Shown one piece after another: positions 31,487 to 40,473 of a stretch of 62,630 nt of DNA. The notes below the pieces were generated by a model. It did not search any database and was not told the origin of the DNA. It saw nothing but the letters and a program-made list of their open reading frames with translations. Source of the stretch: Litorivicinus sp. GTDB taxonomy: Bacteria; Pseudomonadota; Gammaproteobacteria; Pseudomonadales; Litorivicinaceae. A program made the translations under genes and the position numbers. Location: the NCBI GenBank assembly GCA_028339155.1, contig JAOLBK010000012.1, positions 1 to 62,630 of the forward strand. The letters are read 5' to 3'. Position 1 is the stretch's first letter; every line of letters begins with the position of its first letter.

Positions 31487-32962
31487 ATGGGTGTACACGA
31501 AGATTTTTCGCCAGTTCATTTAGAAATGTTGATCGATGGAGCGAAGGTAAGTCGCCCGCAGCGAATTGAAATTACAAACCCAGCCTGTACAACCGAGATT
31601 GTCGGTACGATTGCCCGTGGTACAAGGGAAGATGTCAATTTAGCCGTCGCGGCAGCTAAGGCGGCTCAACCGGATTGGGCGCGAAAAACATATTCTGAGC
31701 GCGCCTCTTTATTGGGTCTGGCTTTGGATCTTCTTGATGCCAATATCGACGAGTGGGCTAATCTTTTTGTAAGAGAAAATGGTAAGACGTTGGCAGAAGC
31801 ACGTAGCGAAATTCGGGGCGCTCCAACTAGGCAGCGCATGACTATTGCGCTGGCTGAACAGTTGGATTCCGAGAAAATTGTAGAGGCCCCGCACGGAAAA
31901 ACGAGGGTTAGGAATTTGCCTTATGGAGTTGTCGTCTCGATTGTTCCGTGGAATAGCCCGTTGAGTCTCGGTTTGGCTCAAGTTGTTACGGCCTTGCTCG
32001 CCGGAAATTCAGTAATACTTAAGCCACCAGAGAGTTGTCCGCTGACGTTAATTAGGTCGGCTGAAATGATCAGCGGATTGCTGCCCAAGGGCTTACTTAA
32101 CATAGTCACAGGATTGCCTGGTGAGATAGGCGATTCACTGACTGGGCATCCGGATGTGGGTAAGATCGGGTTTACCGGGTCGATTGCAGCAGCCCGAAAA
32201 ATCATGGTCCAAGCTGCAGTCACGGTTAAAAGCGTTACTTTCGAATTGGGCGGTAATGATGCCGCTATTTTTCTGGAAGATGCGGACCTGTCGCCGAGTA
32301 ATCTGCGTCGTCTTGCTGGCTCTGTATTTCGCATGACTGGTCAAGTTTGTATGGCGGTCAAACGGATTTATGTTCATCAAAAAATAGAAGCGCAGTTTGT
32401 TAAAGCGTTCAAGTCTGTTGTGGATGATATCGTTGTGGGGAATGGCTTGCATGAAGAGGTCACGATGGGACCTCTTCACACTGCTGCTGCTCTTGCGCGC
32501 GCACAAGACTTGCTTGAAGACGCCAGATCCCGTGGTGCAGACGTCATACAATCAGGTCGCTGGTTAGATAAAGGCTCTTCGGGCGAGGGTGGTCATTTTA
32601 TGCTTCCAGCGATTGTTACAGGCCTGTCAGACGACGCACCGCTAGTGAAAGAGGAGCAGTTCTGTGCCGCTATCCCTATTATGAAATTTGCGGGGATAGA
32701 CGAAGTCATCGCACGTGCCAATGATACAATTTATGGCCTTGGCGGATCGGTCTGGAGTGCGAATGAAGAGCGAGCCCTGGAAGTTGCCGATCGATTGGAG
32801 ACGGCAACAATTTTTGTGAATACCCATGGAACTGACAGCATCAACAGGAAATTGCCGTATGGTGGTGTTAAGCAAAGTGGTATTGGATGTAAGTCGGGAA
32901 TAGAGGGTCTCAACGAGTACTTGCAAGTAAGGACGATTACAACTTACTCGCAAGGAAAATAA
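31487..32962 (+). CDS. NAD(P)-dependent aldehyde dehydrogenase
   Basis: 491 residues, a standard ALDH length. IVPWNSPLSLGLAQVVTALL binds cofactor, ILKPPESCPLT and GFTGSIAAARKIM continue the Rossmann part, FELGGNDAAIFLEDAD carries the general-base Glu and GQVCMAVKRIYVH the catalytic Cys. The C-terminal KLPYGGVKQSGIG is intact. It oxidises an aldehyde to an acid; the substrate class is not readable. A possible remnant of an upstream operon partner precedes it. Confidence 0.9.
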   Translation: MGVHEDFSPVHLEMLIDGAKVSRPQRIEITNPACTTEIVGTIARGTREDVNLAVAAAKAAQPDWARKTYSERASLLGLALDLLDANIDEWANLFVRENGKTLAEARSEIRGAPTRQRMTIALAEQLDSEKIVEAPHGKTRVRNLPYGVVVSIVPWNSPLSLGLAQVVTALLAGNSVILKPPESCPLTLIRSAEMISGLLPKGLLNIVTGLPGEIGDSLTGHPDVGKIGFTGSIAAARKIMVQAAVTVKSVTFELGGNDAAIFLEDADLSPSNLRRLAGSVFRMTGQVCMAVKRIYVHQKIEAQFVKAFKSVVDDIVVGNGLHEEVTMGPLHTAAALARAQDLLEDARSRGADVIQSGRWLDKGSSGEGGHFMLPAIVTGLSDDAPLVKEEQFCAAIPIMKFAGIDEVIARANDTIYGLGGSVWSANEERALEVADRLETATIFVNTHGTDSINRKLPYGGVKQSGIGCKSGIEGLNEYLQVRTITTYSQGK

Positions 32963-33017
32963 TACCTAGGGGATCGAACGGTTCTAGATCACTCATTTAT
33001 AATGTGACGAAGTTTTT

Positions 33018-33473
33018 ATGCACCTTTGGATTGATGCTGATGCGTGTCCGCTGCCGGTCAAAACTATTGTTTGTAAGGCTGCGGAGCGGTTGCAGATACA
33101 AACAACCTTTCTCGCAAATCATTGGATACAATTGCCAGCATCGAAGGTAATTCGAGTCAGGCAAGTGGAGAAAGGATTTGATGTTGCTGATTACGCGATT
33201 CTTGCAGACCTTGAGGCCGGAGATGTCGTCGTAACTCAGGATATTCCCCTGGCTTCGGAGGTTGTTAGTCGAGGCGGTCTGGCAATCAACCCGAGAGGTA
33301 CTCTGTATACGGCTGACAACATGCATGGGTATTTAGTTCGTCGCAATCGGGCAGAAGAAATGCGTGCCATAGGGTTTCAAGGTGCGCCAATTGAGCCCTA
33401 TGGGAAAAAGCATAGTCAGGCCTTTGCGAATGCTCTTGATAAAGTACTTCATCAATGCACGCGTAAGCTGTAG
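33018..33473 (+). CDS. YaiI/YqxD (UPF0178) family protein
   Basis: 151 residues. MHLWIDADACPLPVKTIVCK is the family's opening with paired Asp and Cys residues, followed by ADYAILADLEAGDVVVTQDI and LAINPRGTLYTADNM. The fold is NYN/PIN-like, hinting at nuclease ancestry, but no function is established. Single gene, ATG start 56 bases after the aldehyde dehydrogenase stop; convergent with the DUF815 ATPase. Confidence 0.85.
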   Translation: MHLWIDADACPLPVKTIVCKAAERLQIQTTFLANHWIQLPASKVIRVRQVEKGFDVADYAILADLEAGDVVVTQDIPLASEVVSRGGLAINPRGTLYTADNMHGYLVRRNRAEEMRAIGFQGAPIEPYGKKHSQAFANALDKVLHQCTRKL

Positions 33474-33521
33474 CCATTTGAGGCCTGCCAATAATCTGTA
33501 AGTCATCAGTTGTAAGTGAAG

Positions 33522-34412
33522 TCAGCGACGGCTATCGGAATCAATCTTTGCAAGGTAACGCGCCATCCAGTCGATAACAAACTGGCGTGCGACGCGACCT
33601 CCTCTGCCCCCACGTCCGATTGCAAATCGATTTGCCTCGACAGCCATTTCTTCGGTGAAGTCGGGTAGTTTCAGCGTTTTTCCGAGCACCTGGTACCAAT
33701 GCTTGACGATCTCAATATAAATAGTTTGTGGATATGGGTAAAAAGACAGCCACAAACCAAATCTGTCAGATAGTGAAATTCTTTCTTCTATCGCATCACC
33801 TTGGTGGATCTCGCCATTCACAGTTGTAGTTTCCAGGTTTTCACTCGAAGGTTCTGAAACCAAGTGGCGCCGGTTACTCGTGCAAACGACTAAGATATTC
33901 CCGCCAAATTCCTCCAGTGTTCCATCAAGCACGGTTTTGAGTCCCGAGTAAGCGCGCTCGCCATCTTCAAATGTCAAATCATCGCAATAAATGAGAAACC
34001 GATATGGGGTTTCGCGAATGCATTCAACAATGGATGGGAGATCACTTAGGTAGGCCTTTTCGACTTCGATAATTCGAAGGCCCGCATCGTGATAAGCCGC
34101 TAACGCTGCTTGGATCATAGAGGATTTTCCTGTGCCTCTTGCTCCCCAGAGTAAGGTTGCATTTGCGGGGAGCCCGCGCAGAAAGAGTTCGATGTTCGCT
34201 CGAAATTCTTTGATTTGACGATCTACGCCAAGGAGCCCGTCAAAGGTTTGATCTAGGCGTGGTGTGAGCGCGCGCAATTGACCATGGTGCTGGCCGTCAT
34301 GCATCCATCGCGCGCAGATGGTTTGATCCCAATGTATAGGCTCTTCTGCTTTTGGCAGCAGTGCTAATGCGCGTTCAGCCAATATCTTAAGTGTTGATTT
34401 TAATGAGCTCAT
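33522..34412 (-). CDS. DUF815 AAA+ ATPase
   Basis: 296 residues from ATG 34412 (MSSLKSTLKILAERALALLP). A frame extends 219 bases further upstream but overlaps the divergent GST gene and is low-complexity hydrophobic, so I reject it. The core has FDGLLGVDRQIKEFRANIEL, Walker A WGARGTGKSSMI, Walker B FLIYCDDLTFEDGE, CTSNRRHLV and the terminal GRGGRGGRVARQFVIDWMAR, all DUF815. Members are predicted ATPases of unknown task in the cytoplasm. Divergent from the GST with 74 bases between starts. Confidence 0.85.
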   Translation of the reverse strand: MSSLKSTLKILAERALALLPKAEEPIHWDQTICARWMHDGQHHGQLRALTPRLDQTFDGLLGVDRQIKEFRANIELFLRGLPANATLLWGARGTGKSSMIQAALAAYHDAGLRIIEVEKAYLSDLPSIVECIRETPYRFLIYCDDLTFEDGERAYSGLKTVLDGTLEEFGGNILVVCTSNRRHLVSEPSSENLETTTVNGEIHQGDAIEERISLSDRFGLWLSFYPYPQTIYIEIVKHWYQVLGKTLKLPDFTEEMAVEANRFAIGRGGRGGRVARQFVIDWMARYLAKIDSDSRR

Positions 34413-34486
34413 TTTTTGTCTGATCGTTATTGGGCTTGCTTTTGTCAAAGGCCAAAGCCACAGTAAATAAAAGTAAGGATAATGCA

Positions 34487-35179
34487 ATGATTGACCTCTA
34501 TTACTGGCCAACCCCAAATGGTAGTAAAATAACAATGATGCTGGAGGAATGCGGTCTTGACTACCGCCCTCACCCGATAAATATCGGCGCAGGTGACCAG
34601 TTTCAACCAGCATTTCTAAAATTGTCGCCAAATAATCGAATTCCAGCGATTATTGATCATGCCCCAGCTGATGGTGGGCCGCCAATCGAATTATTTGAAT
34701 CAGGTGCGATTCTGATGTACCTCAGTGAAAAGACAGGGCGTTTTTGCCCCACCGATTTGCGGGCGCGATATGAGGTCCTAAAGTGGCTGATGTGGCAAAT
34801 GGGTGGGCTTGGACCAATGGCGGGACAGCTTCATCATTTTAACAAATATTCCCCTGAGCCAATCCCATATGCGCAAGAACGCTACTCGAAAGAAACAAAT
34901 CGTCTTTACACTGTTCTGAACGAGGCCCTTGAGGGTCGCGAGTTTATTGCGAGTGAATACACGATTGCTGATATAGCCTGTTATCCATGGATTGCTCGGT
35001 ACGAATGGCAAAAAATGGAATTGAACAATTTTCCGAATATCTTAAGTTGGTTTGAGAAAATCAGAGAGCGTCCGGCAACCATCAAGGCTTATGCGGTAGG
35101 TGAGGGCATGCGCCCAAACCGTCCACCGACTGAGGAAGAGCGTAGAAATCTTTTTGGTGCAGGGCAAGATCGGCGTTAA
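34487..35179 (+). CDS. Glutathione S-transferase, Nu-class (YfcG/YghU-like)
   Basis: 230 residues from ATG 34487 behind AAGGATAATGCA; an in-frame TTG at 34430 is not preceded by a ribosome site. DLYYWPTPNGSKITMMLEEC has the Thr/Asn active-site start of Nu-class enzymes, NNRIPAIIDH the cis-Pro and ELFESGAILMYL the Glu-Ser glutathione site. The helical domain includes IADIACYPWIARY. Nu-class GSTs bind two glutathiones and act as disulfide-bond reductases. Single gene, followed 45 bases later by the MBL-fold gene. Confidence 0.88.
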   Translation: MIDLYYWPTPNGSKITMMLEECGLDYRPHPINIGAGDQFQPAFLKLSPNNRIPAIIDHAPADGGPPIELFESGAILMYLSEKTGRFCPTDLRARYEVLKWLMWQMGGLGPMAGQLHHFNKYSPEPIPYAQERYSKETNRLYTVLNEALEGREFIASEYTIADIACYPWIARYEWQKMELNNFPNILSWFEKIRERPATIKAYAVGEGMRPNRPPTEEERRNLFGAGQDRR

Positions 35180-35224
35180 GTGAATTTTCTCGGTGTGTGA
35201 TGAATATTTATAAGGTGCTCCCTA

Positions 35225-36199
35225 ATGCGTATTTGGATTACTTTTTTTCTAGGATTGTCAGTAGGAACGACCCTTGCGATCGAGGAGGTAGCTTCAGAGG
35301 ATGGGGGTTATGGCCCAAGGGATAAAGCTCCAGAAACTGCTCTTTATGACTATCCAATTCAAGTCAGTGGCCGAGTATTTAGTGCAATTGGTGCGACCCA
35401 ACCACCGACGTACGAGAATGCGGGGCACAATAATAATTTATCTTTTGTGATTGGTGATACTGCTGTCTTAGTTGTAAATGGTGGTTCCAATAATGCATTG
35501 GCCAGCGACATTCATTCATATATCAAAACACTTACAAGCTTGCCGGTAAAATATGTGATCAGTGAAAATGGACAGGGACATGCATTTCTTGGAAATCACT
35601 ATTGGAAGTCACAAGGGGCTATTTTGATTGGTCATGTCGATGCCCAAAAGGAAATTGATGAGAAGGGATATGGCAGTCTGTCGAGAATGAGGGAATATGC
35701 TAGAGAGTTCGCTCAGGATACAGGTCTCGTCAATTTCGATAAGACGTTTGATAAAGACTATTTGGTCAATCTTGGTAATGTGGAGGTTTTTGCCCGAGCC
35801 TATGGCTCAGCGCATTCACCGGGCGATATAACAGTATTAATTCCGTCCGAAAATGTTGCCTTAGCGGGCGATATTGCATTTCACACTCGAATGCCTCCAA
35901 TTTTTGATTCCACAGATAGTAAATCTTGGATTGAGAGCTTCGATGTATTTGCAAATGAAGCGCGCACCATGATTATCGTGCCGGGCCATGGTGCTCCAAC
36001 AAATATAGCAACGGTTACCGCCGGGACTAAAGATTACTTGGTATACCTCCGTGGCGAGGTTCAGGCATTATTGGATAATGAAGGGTCGCTGGAAGACGCA
36101 TATCAAATCGATCAGTCCCGTTTCAAGCACTGGCACACCTACAAAGAATTAGCGGCCCGCAACGCCGGCCGTGTCTTTGAGCGCATGGAATTCGAATGA
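35225..36199 (+). CDS. Exported MBL-fold protein with a degenerate metal motif
   Basis: 324 residues with an N-terminal signal peptide (MRIWITFFLGLSVGTTLA). The fold is that of metallo-beta-lactamase hydrolases related to the PQQ/quinoprotein-relay group (LSFVIGDTAVLVVNGG, SPGDITVLIPSENVALAGDI, MIIVPGHGAPTN). The first metal motif H-x-H-x-D-H is replaced by ENGQGHAFLGN, leaving one His there, while AHSPGD, AGDIAFH and PGHG are kept. One metal at most seems possible, so the chemistry may differ from hydrolysis. Periplasmic. Its 3' end is two bases from the convergent gene at 36202. Confidence 0.75.
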   Translation: MRIWITFFLGLSVGTTLAIEEVASEDGGYGPRDKAPETALYDYPIQVSGRVFSAIGATQPPTYENAGHNNNLSFVIGDTAVLVVNGGSNNALASDIHSYIKTLTSLPVKYVISENGQGHAFLGNHYWKSQGAILIGHVDAQKEIDEKGYGSLSRMREYAREFAQDTGLVNFDKTFDKDYLVNLGNVEVFARAYGSAHSPGDITVLIPSENVALAGDIAFHTRMPPIFDSTDSKSWIESFDVFANEARTMIIVPGHGAPTNIATVTAGTKDYLVYLRGEVQALLDNEGSLEDAYQIDQSRFKHWHTYKELAARNAGRVFERMEFE

Positions 36200-36201
36200 T
36201 A

Positions 36202-36831
36202 TTACGGTAAGAGAAAATGCTTAATGAGAACCTTTAAAGTAAAATCTCCCGGTTCTCCAAAGCTTCTTTGGGCGCGGCCATTCAGCACTAAAAGCATGTC
36301 TTCTAGTTCATTGCCAGTTTGGCGTACAAAATCATACTGTTCAATATCTGACCCCTGATAACGCTCAGGACCCAGAATGACGCACAGTTTTGATTCGACT
36401 TTGGTCAATGTTTTTCTTACACGATAGCCGGAGACGAAAACGCCCTCATTGAGGTTGCCGTGGATTTCGGATTGGTTGGAGGGCGAGTATGCGGTAAAAG
36501 TGACGGGACGCCCCAATTCAACTAGCATCAAACCAAGTGAAAAATCAGGAACTCCTAGCGTGTAGTTCGCCTCGCCCGACAAAAAGATGATCCAGCTTTT
36601 TAAGCTGCTTTTGAGGGCATTCGAGTCCCATTCGGTTAGAATCGGAATGTCTCGGTATGAGGGCTCGAGCTTTTCAGTGATATTTTCAACTGCTGCATCG
36701 AGCTGTTTCGCTAAGAATTTTTGTCTGTCATCAGGGCGTAGTTCCTTAGACTGGGCTTCGATCTGCGCGCGTAACAGTCGCTCCCCTTGACGGTGTACCA
36801 GTGGAACTAAAAGTGTATTAGATGGATGCAT
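36202..36831 (-). CDS. Conserved-looking protein of unknown function
   Basis: 209 residues with no signal peptide. The N-terminal part is charged and helical (RLLRAQIEAQSKELRPDDRQ); the second half is beta-rich (SWIIFLSGEANYTLGVPDFS, GRPVTFTAYSP, SKLCVILGPERYQG). I do not recognise a family. It is divergent from trmJ with 38 bases between starts, where many gammaproteobacteria have suhB, and convergent with the MBL gene. Confidence 0.55.
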   Translation of the reverse strand: MHPSNTLLVPLVHRQGERLLRAQIEAQSKELRPDDRQKFLAKQLDAAVENITEKLEPSYRDIPILTEWDSNALKSSLKSWIIFLSGEANYTLGVPDFSLGLMLVELGRPVTFTAYSPSNQSEIHGNLNEGVFVSGYRVRKTLTKVESKLCVILGPERYQGSDIEQYDFVRQTGNELEDMLLVLNGRAQRSFGEPGDFTLKVLIKHFLLP

Positions 36832-36869
36832 CGATATAATCTCGACCTTAAACGAAAAAGGATACCAGT

Positions 36870-37727
36870 TTGAATGAACTCCCCGATAGTCTGCCGACCA
36901 ATTTGATCAGTGTGCTGGCATCGCCATCGCATCCTGGAAATATTGGGGCGGTGGCTAGGTCACTCAAAACAATGGGGTTGTCGACGCTGAGATTGGTAAC
37001 AGCAGATGAATTCCCGTCCCCTATTGCTTCGGCTCGAGCTTCGGGGGCTTTGGACGTGTTGAATGCTGCGGGACACTATGATGACTTTGATGCGGCGATT
37101 GCGGACTGTCGTTTGGTCGTTGGGACTTCAGCGCGATTGCGATCACTGTCTTATCCGCATGTAACTCCAAGAGAAATCGCGCCCCTTATCGTGGAGGAGT
37201 CTCAGAAGGGACGTGTAGCGGTTTGTTACGGGCGCGAGGAATGCGGTTTGTTAAACGAGCAACTGGCACGTTGTCACTACCACATTGAAATCCCGGCTAA
37301 TCCGACTTATTCAAGTTTGAATTTGGGCTCCGCGGTTCAGGTAATGGCTTATGAACTGCGACTTGCATTTCTTGCAAGTCAAGGGCGGAAAGGAATTGAG
37401 TCCAAAGAAGCATGGCCACCCAAATATGATTTAGAGAAGCTGGGCTGCGAAGAGTGGGACGAACAACCAGCAACGGGTGCCGAGGTAGATGGTTTGATTG
37501 CCCATTTTGAGCGAGCGACACTTCATACGGGGTTTCTCGATCCTAGAAATCCAATGCTTGGAATATTGCGATTACGTCGCCTATTAAATCGGGCGCGGGT
37601 TGATCGAGTGGAGATTAATATCTTGCGTGGAATTTTGAGTAGTGTTGAAAAAATGGATCCGCCCACCTATGAACAGCGGACAAAAGATAACTACGGGTTG
37701 CCACCGCAGGAGGATGAAAATGCTTAG
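36870..37727 (+). CDS. trmJ: tRNA (cytidine/uridine-32-2'-O)-methyltransferase
   Basis: 285 residues from TTG 36870, behind AAAAGGATACC. SPOUT-fold motifs are clear: [20 protein letters not shown] at the N-terminus, [18 protein letters not shown] and [20 protein letters not shown] that form the trefoil knot and AdoMet site. TrmJ methylates the ribose at position 32 of tRNAs. The C-terminal 90 residues are an extra helical domain usual in TrmJ. Its last eight bases overlap the start of cysE, which fits the known trmJ-cysE-isc order. Confidence 0.9.
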   Translation: MNELPDSLPTNLISVLASPSHPGNIGAVARSLKTMGLSTLRLVTADEFPSPIASARASGALDVLNAAGHYDDFDAAIADCRLVVGTSARLRSLSYPHVTPREIAPLIVEESQKGRVAVCYGREECGLLNEQLARCHYHIEIPANPTYSSLNLGSAVQVMAYELRLAFLASQGRKGIESKEAWPPKYDLEKLGCEEWDEQPATGAEVDGLIAHFERATLHTGFLDPRNPMLGILRLRRLLNRARVDRVEINILRGILSSVEKMDPPTYEQRTKDNYGLPPQEDENA

Positions 37728-38514
37728 AAAAATGCGCGAAGATGTTCGTGCTGTATTTGACCGAGATCCTGCGGCTCGTCATTGGCTTGAAGTGGTCACT
37801 ACGAGTCCGGGATTGCATGCCATCTGGATTCATCGATTTTCCCATTTTTTGTGGAATCTTGGTGGAAATTGGCTGGCGCGCCTCATCGCGCAGACTGCAA
37901 GGTTCTTGACTGGTATTGAAATTCATCCTGGAGCAAAAATCGGTCGGCGTTTTTTTATTGATCATGGAATGGGTGTTGTGATTGGTGAGACAGCGGAAAT
38001 AGGAGATGATTGTACTCTTTATCATGGGGTTACCCTTGGTGGGACAACCTGGAATCCTGGAAAAAGGCATCCTACGCTTAAGGATCGAGTAGTCGTTGGT
38101 GCCGGGGCCAAAGTGCTTGGTCCTATCGAGGTTGGAGAGGGTGCTCGGATTGGCTCGAATGCCGTGGTTACTCGTCCAGTGCCGCCGAATGCAACGGCGA
38201 TGGGCATTCCAGCTAGAAATATTCTTAAGGGTAAGACAGACCCAGAATTTGAAGTAGAAAGACGGCGTAGAGATATGCATGAAAAAGCAGGTTTCGATTT
38301 ATATGCTTTGGGTGATGACATGCCTGACCCCATCGCGCGGTCTATTTATGCGATTCTTGATCAGTTGCATAAAGTTGATCAGAAAATGCAGGTAATGGGT
38401 GGGTATCTTCAGGATGTAAATCCAAAGTATCGAGAAGAGGAGTTGCCTGAGTTGGATGAAAAGGCCTTAATGGGGGGTCTCGGATTGGATTCCTCTTCGG
38501 ATGGTGCTGAGTAA
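37720..38514 (+). CDS. cysE: Serine O-acetyltransferase
   Basis: 264 residues from ATG 37720, chosen because GGAGGATGAAA precedes it inside trmJ; an in-frame ATG 78 bases upstream lacks such a site. [20 protein letters not shown] and [16 protein letters not shown] belong to the short-N-terminus CysE type that goes with isc genes. The left-handed beta helix runs through [20 protein letters not shown] and [12 protein letters not shown] to [20 protein letters not shown]. It makes O-acetylserine for cysteine synthesis. The stop overlaps the desulfurase start by one base. Confidence 0.92.
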   Translation: MLRKMREDVRAVFDRDPAARHWLEVVTTSPGLHAIWIHRFSHFLWNLGGNWLARLIAQTARFLTGIEIHPGAKIGRRFFIDHGMGVVIGETAEIGDDCTLYHGVTLGGTTWNPGKRHPTLKDRVVVGAGAKVLGPIEVGEGARIGSNAVVTRPVPPNATAMGIPARNILKGKTDPEFEVERRRRDMHEKAGFDLYALGDDMPDPIARSIYAILDQLHKVDQKMQVMGGYLQDVNPKYREEELPELDEKALMGGLGLDSSSDGAE

Positions 38515-39650
38515 TGAAGGCATTGTACTTCGACAATGCCTCAACGACGCCAGTAGATCCTGCAGTTGCCACTAAGATGATGAGCTGCCTTGCAATCGAC
38601 GGATTTTTTGGGAATCCAGCATCTACCACTCATGGATATGGATGGATGGCGTCGGAGGAGGTTGAGTGGTCGAGGGAAGTTGTGGCAGATTCAATCGATG
38701 CAGATCCTCGCGAAATTGTATGGACCAGTGGCGCGACTGAATCAGATAATTTAGCCATTCGAGGTTCTTTCGAGGCTCTCTCAGAAAAAACGGGGCGCCA
38801 TCGTATTATTACGCTTGCCTCAGAGCATAAAGCGGTTTTGGACACTTGCAGCAATTTAGATGCTGATGTGGTAGTACTCAAGCCAAGATTTGATGGCTCT
38901 ATTGATATGGAAGCATTGCGCCGAGCGCTGACGCCGCAGACTCTTTTGGTCAGCGTAATGCTTGTGAACAACGAGACGGGTGTCATTCAGCCGGTGCGTG
39001 ATATTGCAGATATGGCCCACGCGAGTGGTGCTTTAATGCATTCTGATTTGGCTCAATCCGTGGGTAAGGTGGTGGTTGATGTGAAGTCTCTTGGGATTGA
39101 TTTGGGCGCCCTTTCAGCTCATAAAGTTCATGGTCCAAAAGGTGTCGGTGCCTTATATGTCAAGCGAGATCAGAGCATCAAAATTGCAGAACAACAGCAT
39201 GGTGGGCAGCATGAGAGGGGGATGCGTTCTGGTACTTTGCCGACGCACCAACTAGTTGGTATGGCAGAGGCCTATCGATTGGCATCCTTGGATCTTACGA
39301 CTATGTTCTCTCGTTTGGATGAATTTCGTTTGATGCTAGAAGGGGCCTGTGAATTAATTGGAGGCATTCGCTTCAATGGGCGGGGAGTTCCTCATATTGT
39401 GAATCTGACTATTGAAGGTGTGGAGGCAGAAATGTTGATGGCTGCAATGCCGGATATTGCATTATCGACTGGTAGTGCATGTAATTCTGCGACTCTGGAG
39501 CCATCCCATGTTCTTCGCTCTATGGGACATTCTCGTAAAGAAGGCTTATCCTCTATCCGAATAAGTATGGGTCGGTTCACGACCCGTGAGGAAGTAGTAC
39601 AATTGATCCAATCACTGCAGCGGGCAGTGATTGGATTGCGGAGCCAGTAA
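38514..39650 (+). CDS. iscS: Cysteine desulfurase, IscS-like with a shortened C-terminus
   Basis: 378 residues against about 404 in classical IscS. LYFDNASTTPVDPAV opens the fold-type I PLP domain, ASEHKAVLDTC the cofactor-stacking His, SAHKVHGPKGVG the Schiff-base Lys and STGSACNSATLEPSHVL the persulfide Cys. The chain ends right after RISMGRFTTREEVVQLIQSL and ALR-type helix, so the tail that contacts IscU is missing. It mobilises sulfur from cysteine. It lies between cysE and iscA, while iscR and iscU, normally its neighbours, are absent. Confidence 0.88.
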   Translation: MKALYFDNASTTPVDPAVATKMMSCLAIDGFFGNPASTTHGYGWMASEEVEWSREVVADSIDADPREIVWTSGATESDNLAIRGSFEALSEKTGRHRIITLASEHKAVLDTCSNLDADVVVLKPRFDGSIDMEALRRALTPQTLLVSVMLVNNETGVIQPVRDIADMAHASGALMHSDLAQSVGKVVVDVKSLGIDLGALSAHKVHGPKGVGALYVKRDQSIKIAEQQHGGQHERGMRSGTLPTHQLVGMAEAYRLASLDLTTMFSRLDEFRLMLEGACELIGGIRFNGRGVPHIVNLTIEGVEAEMLMAAMPDIALSTGSACNSATLEPSHVLRSMGHSRKEGLSSIRISMGRFTTREEVVQLIQSLQRAVIGLRSQ

Positions 39651-39991
39651 TGAATCTGATAGTGACCCCGGAAGCAGTGGCCCACTTAAAAATGGCCCTT
39701 GAAAGAAATTTAGATGCCAACGCAGTGCGTTTAGGGGTGAAAACCTCGGGTTGTTCCGGCTATGCCTATGTTGTGGATTATGCTTCCTCCGCGACCGATC
39801 AAGATGTTGAGCTGTTTTTTGATGGTCTTCCAGTCGTTGTTGATCAAATTTCGGCACCTTTACTGGCAGGCACTGAGGTTGATTTGAAAATTGAGGGTGT
39901 CAATCGAGCACTTCGATTCACTAATCCCAATGTAGTTAGCGAGTGTGGGTGTGGTGAGAGTTTTGCTGTTGGTGCAGCAGTTCCCCTATAA
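39650..39991 (+). CDS. iscA: A-type Fe-S carrier protein (IscA-like)
   Basis: 113 residues, overlapping the desulfurase stop by one base. The three conserved Cys are present in [12 protein letters not shown] and [11 protein letters not shown], and FTNPNVVSE matches IscA (FNNPNV..E). It carries iron or Fe-S clusters to targets. In the usual operon iscU lies between iscS and this gene; here there is no room for it, and hscB, hscA and fdx do not follow. Ndk is next instead. Confidence 0.9.
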   Translation: MNLIVTPEAVAHLKMALERNLDANAVRLGVKTSGCSGYAYVVDYASSATDQDVELFFDGLPVVVDQISAPLLAGTEVDLKIEGVNRALRFTNPNVVSECGCGESFAVGAAVPL

Positions 39992-40047
39992 TCACGCGCC
40001 TATTTTGGACTACCGAATTGAATATCATAAATTTAAAGGAGAGCCAA

Positions 40048-40473
40048 TTGGCTATTGAAAAAACGTTATCTATCATCAAACCGGACGCGGTCGCTAAGAA
40101 TGTTATCGGCCAGATTGAAGCACGCTTTGAAGCGGCCAATCTGCGAATTGTAGCTATGAAAATGCTCCAGCTTTCGGAAGAGCTTGCTGGTGGATTTTAC
40201 GCAGAACACAAGGCGCGTCCGTTTTACAAGGACCTTGTTGGATTCATGACTTCGGGGCCGGTTGTAGTTCAGGTTCTTGAAGGTGAAGGCGCTGTTGCAA
40301 AAAATCGCGATTTAATGGGGGCGACAAACCCTAAAGAAGCAGATTCTGGAACGATTCGCGCGGATTTTGCGGAGAGCATTGATGCTAATTCTGTGCACGG
40401 ATCAGATAGTGTTGAGAGCGCGAAACGTGAAATAGAGTATTTTTTCGATGCCTCTGAGATTTGCTCGCGCTGA
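40048..40473 (+). CDS. ndk: Nucleoside-diphosphate kinase
   Basis: 141 residues from TTG 40048 behind AAAGGAGAGCC; an upstream TTG at 40018 only adds 10 non-family residues. [20 protein letters not shown] begins the domain; the phospho-accepting His is in [20 protein letters not shown]. It transfers gamma-phosphates among NTPs and NDPs. It overlaps rlmN by one base and keeps the ndk-rlmN order of gammaproteobacterial isc loci. Confidence 0.95.
   Translation: MAIEKTLSIIKPDAVAKNVIGQIEARFEAANLRIVAMKMLQLSEELAGGFYAEHKARPFYKDLVGFMTSGPVVVQVLEGEGAVAKNRDLMGATNPKEADSGTIRADFAESIDANSVHGSDSVESAKREIEYFFDASEICSR

Noticed and set aside
34413-34631. N-terminal extension of the DUF815 ATPase frame
   Set aside because: It overlaps the start of the divergent GST gene, reads as antisense, and an ATG at 34412 gives the usual protein length.
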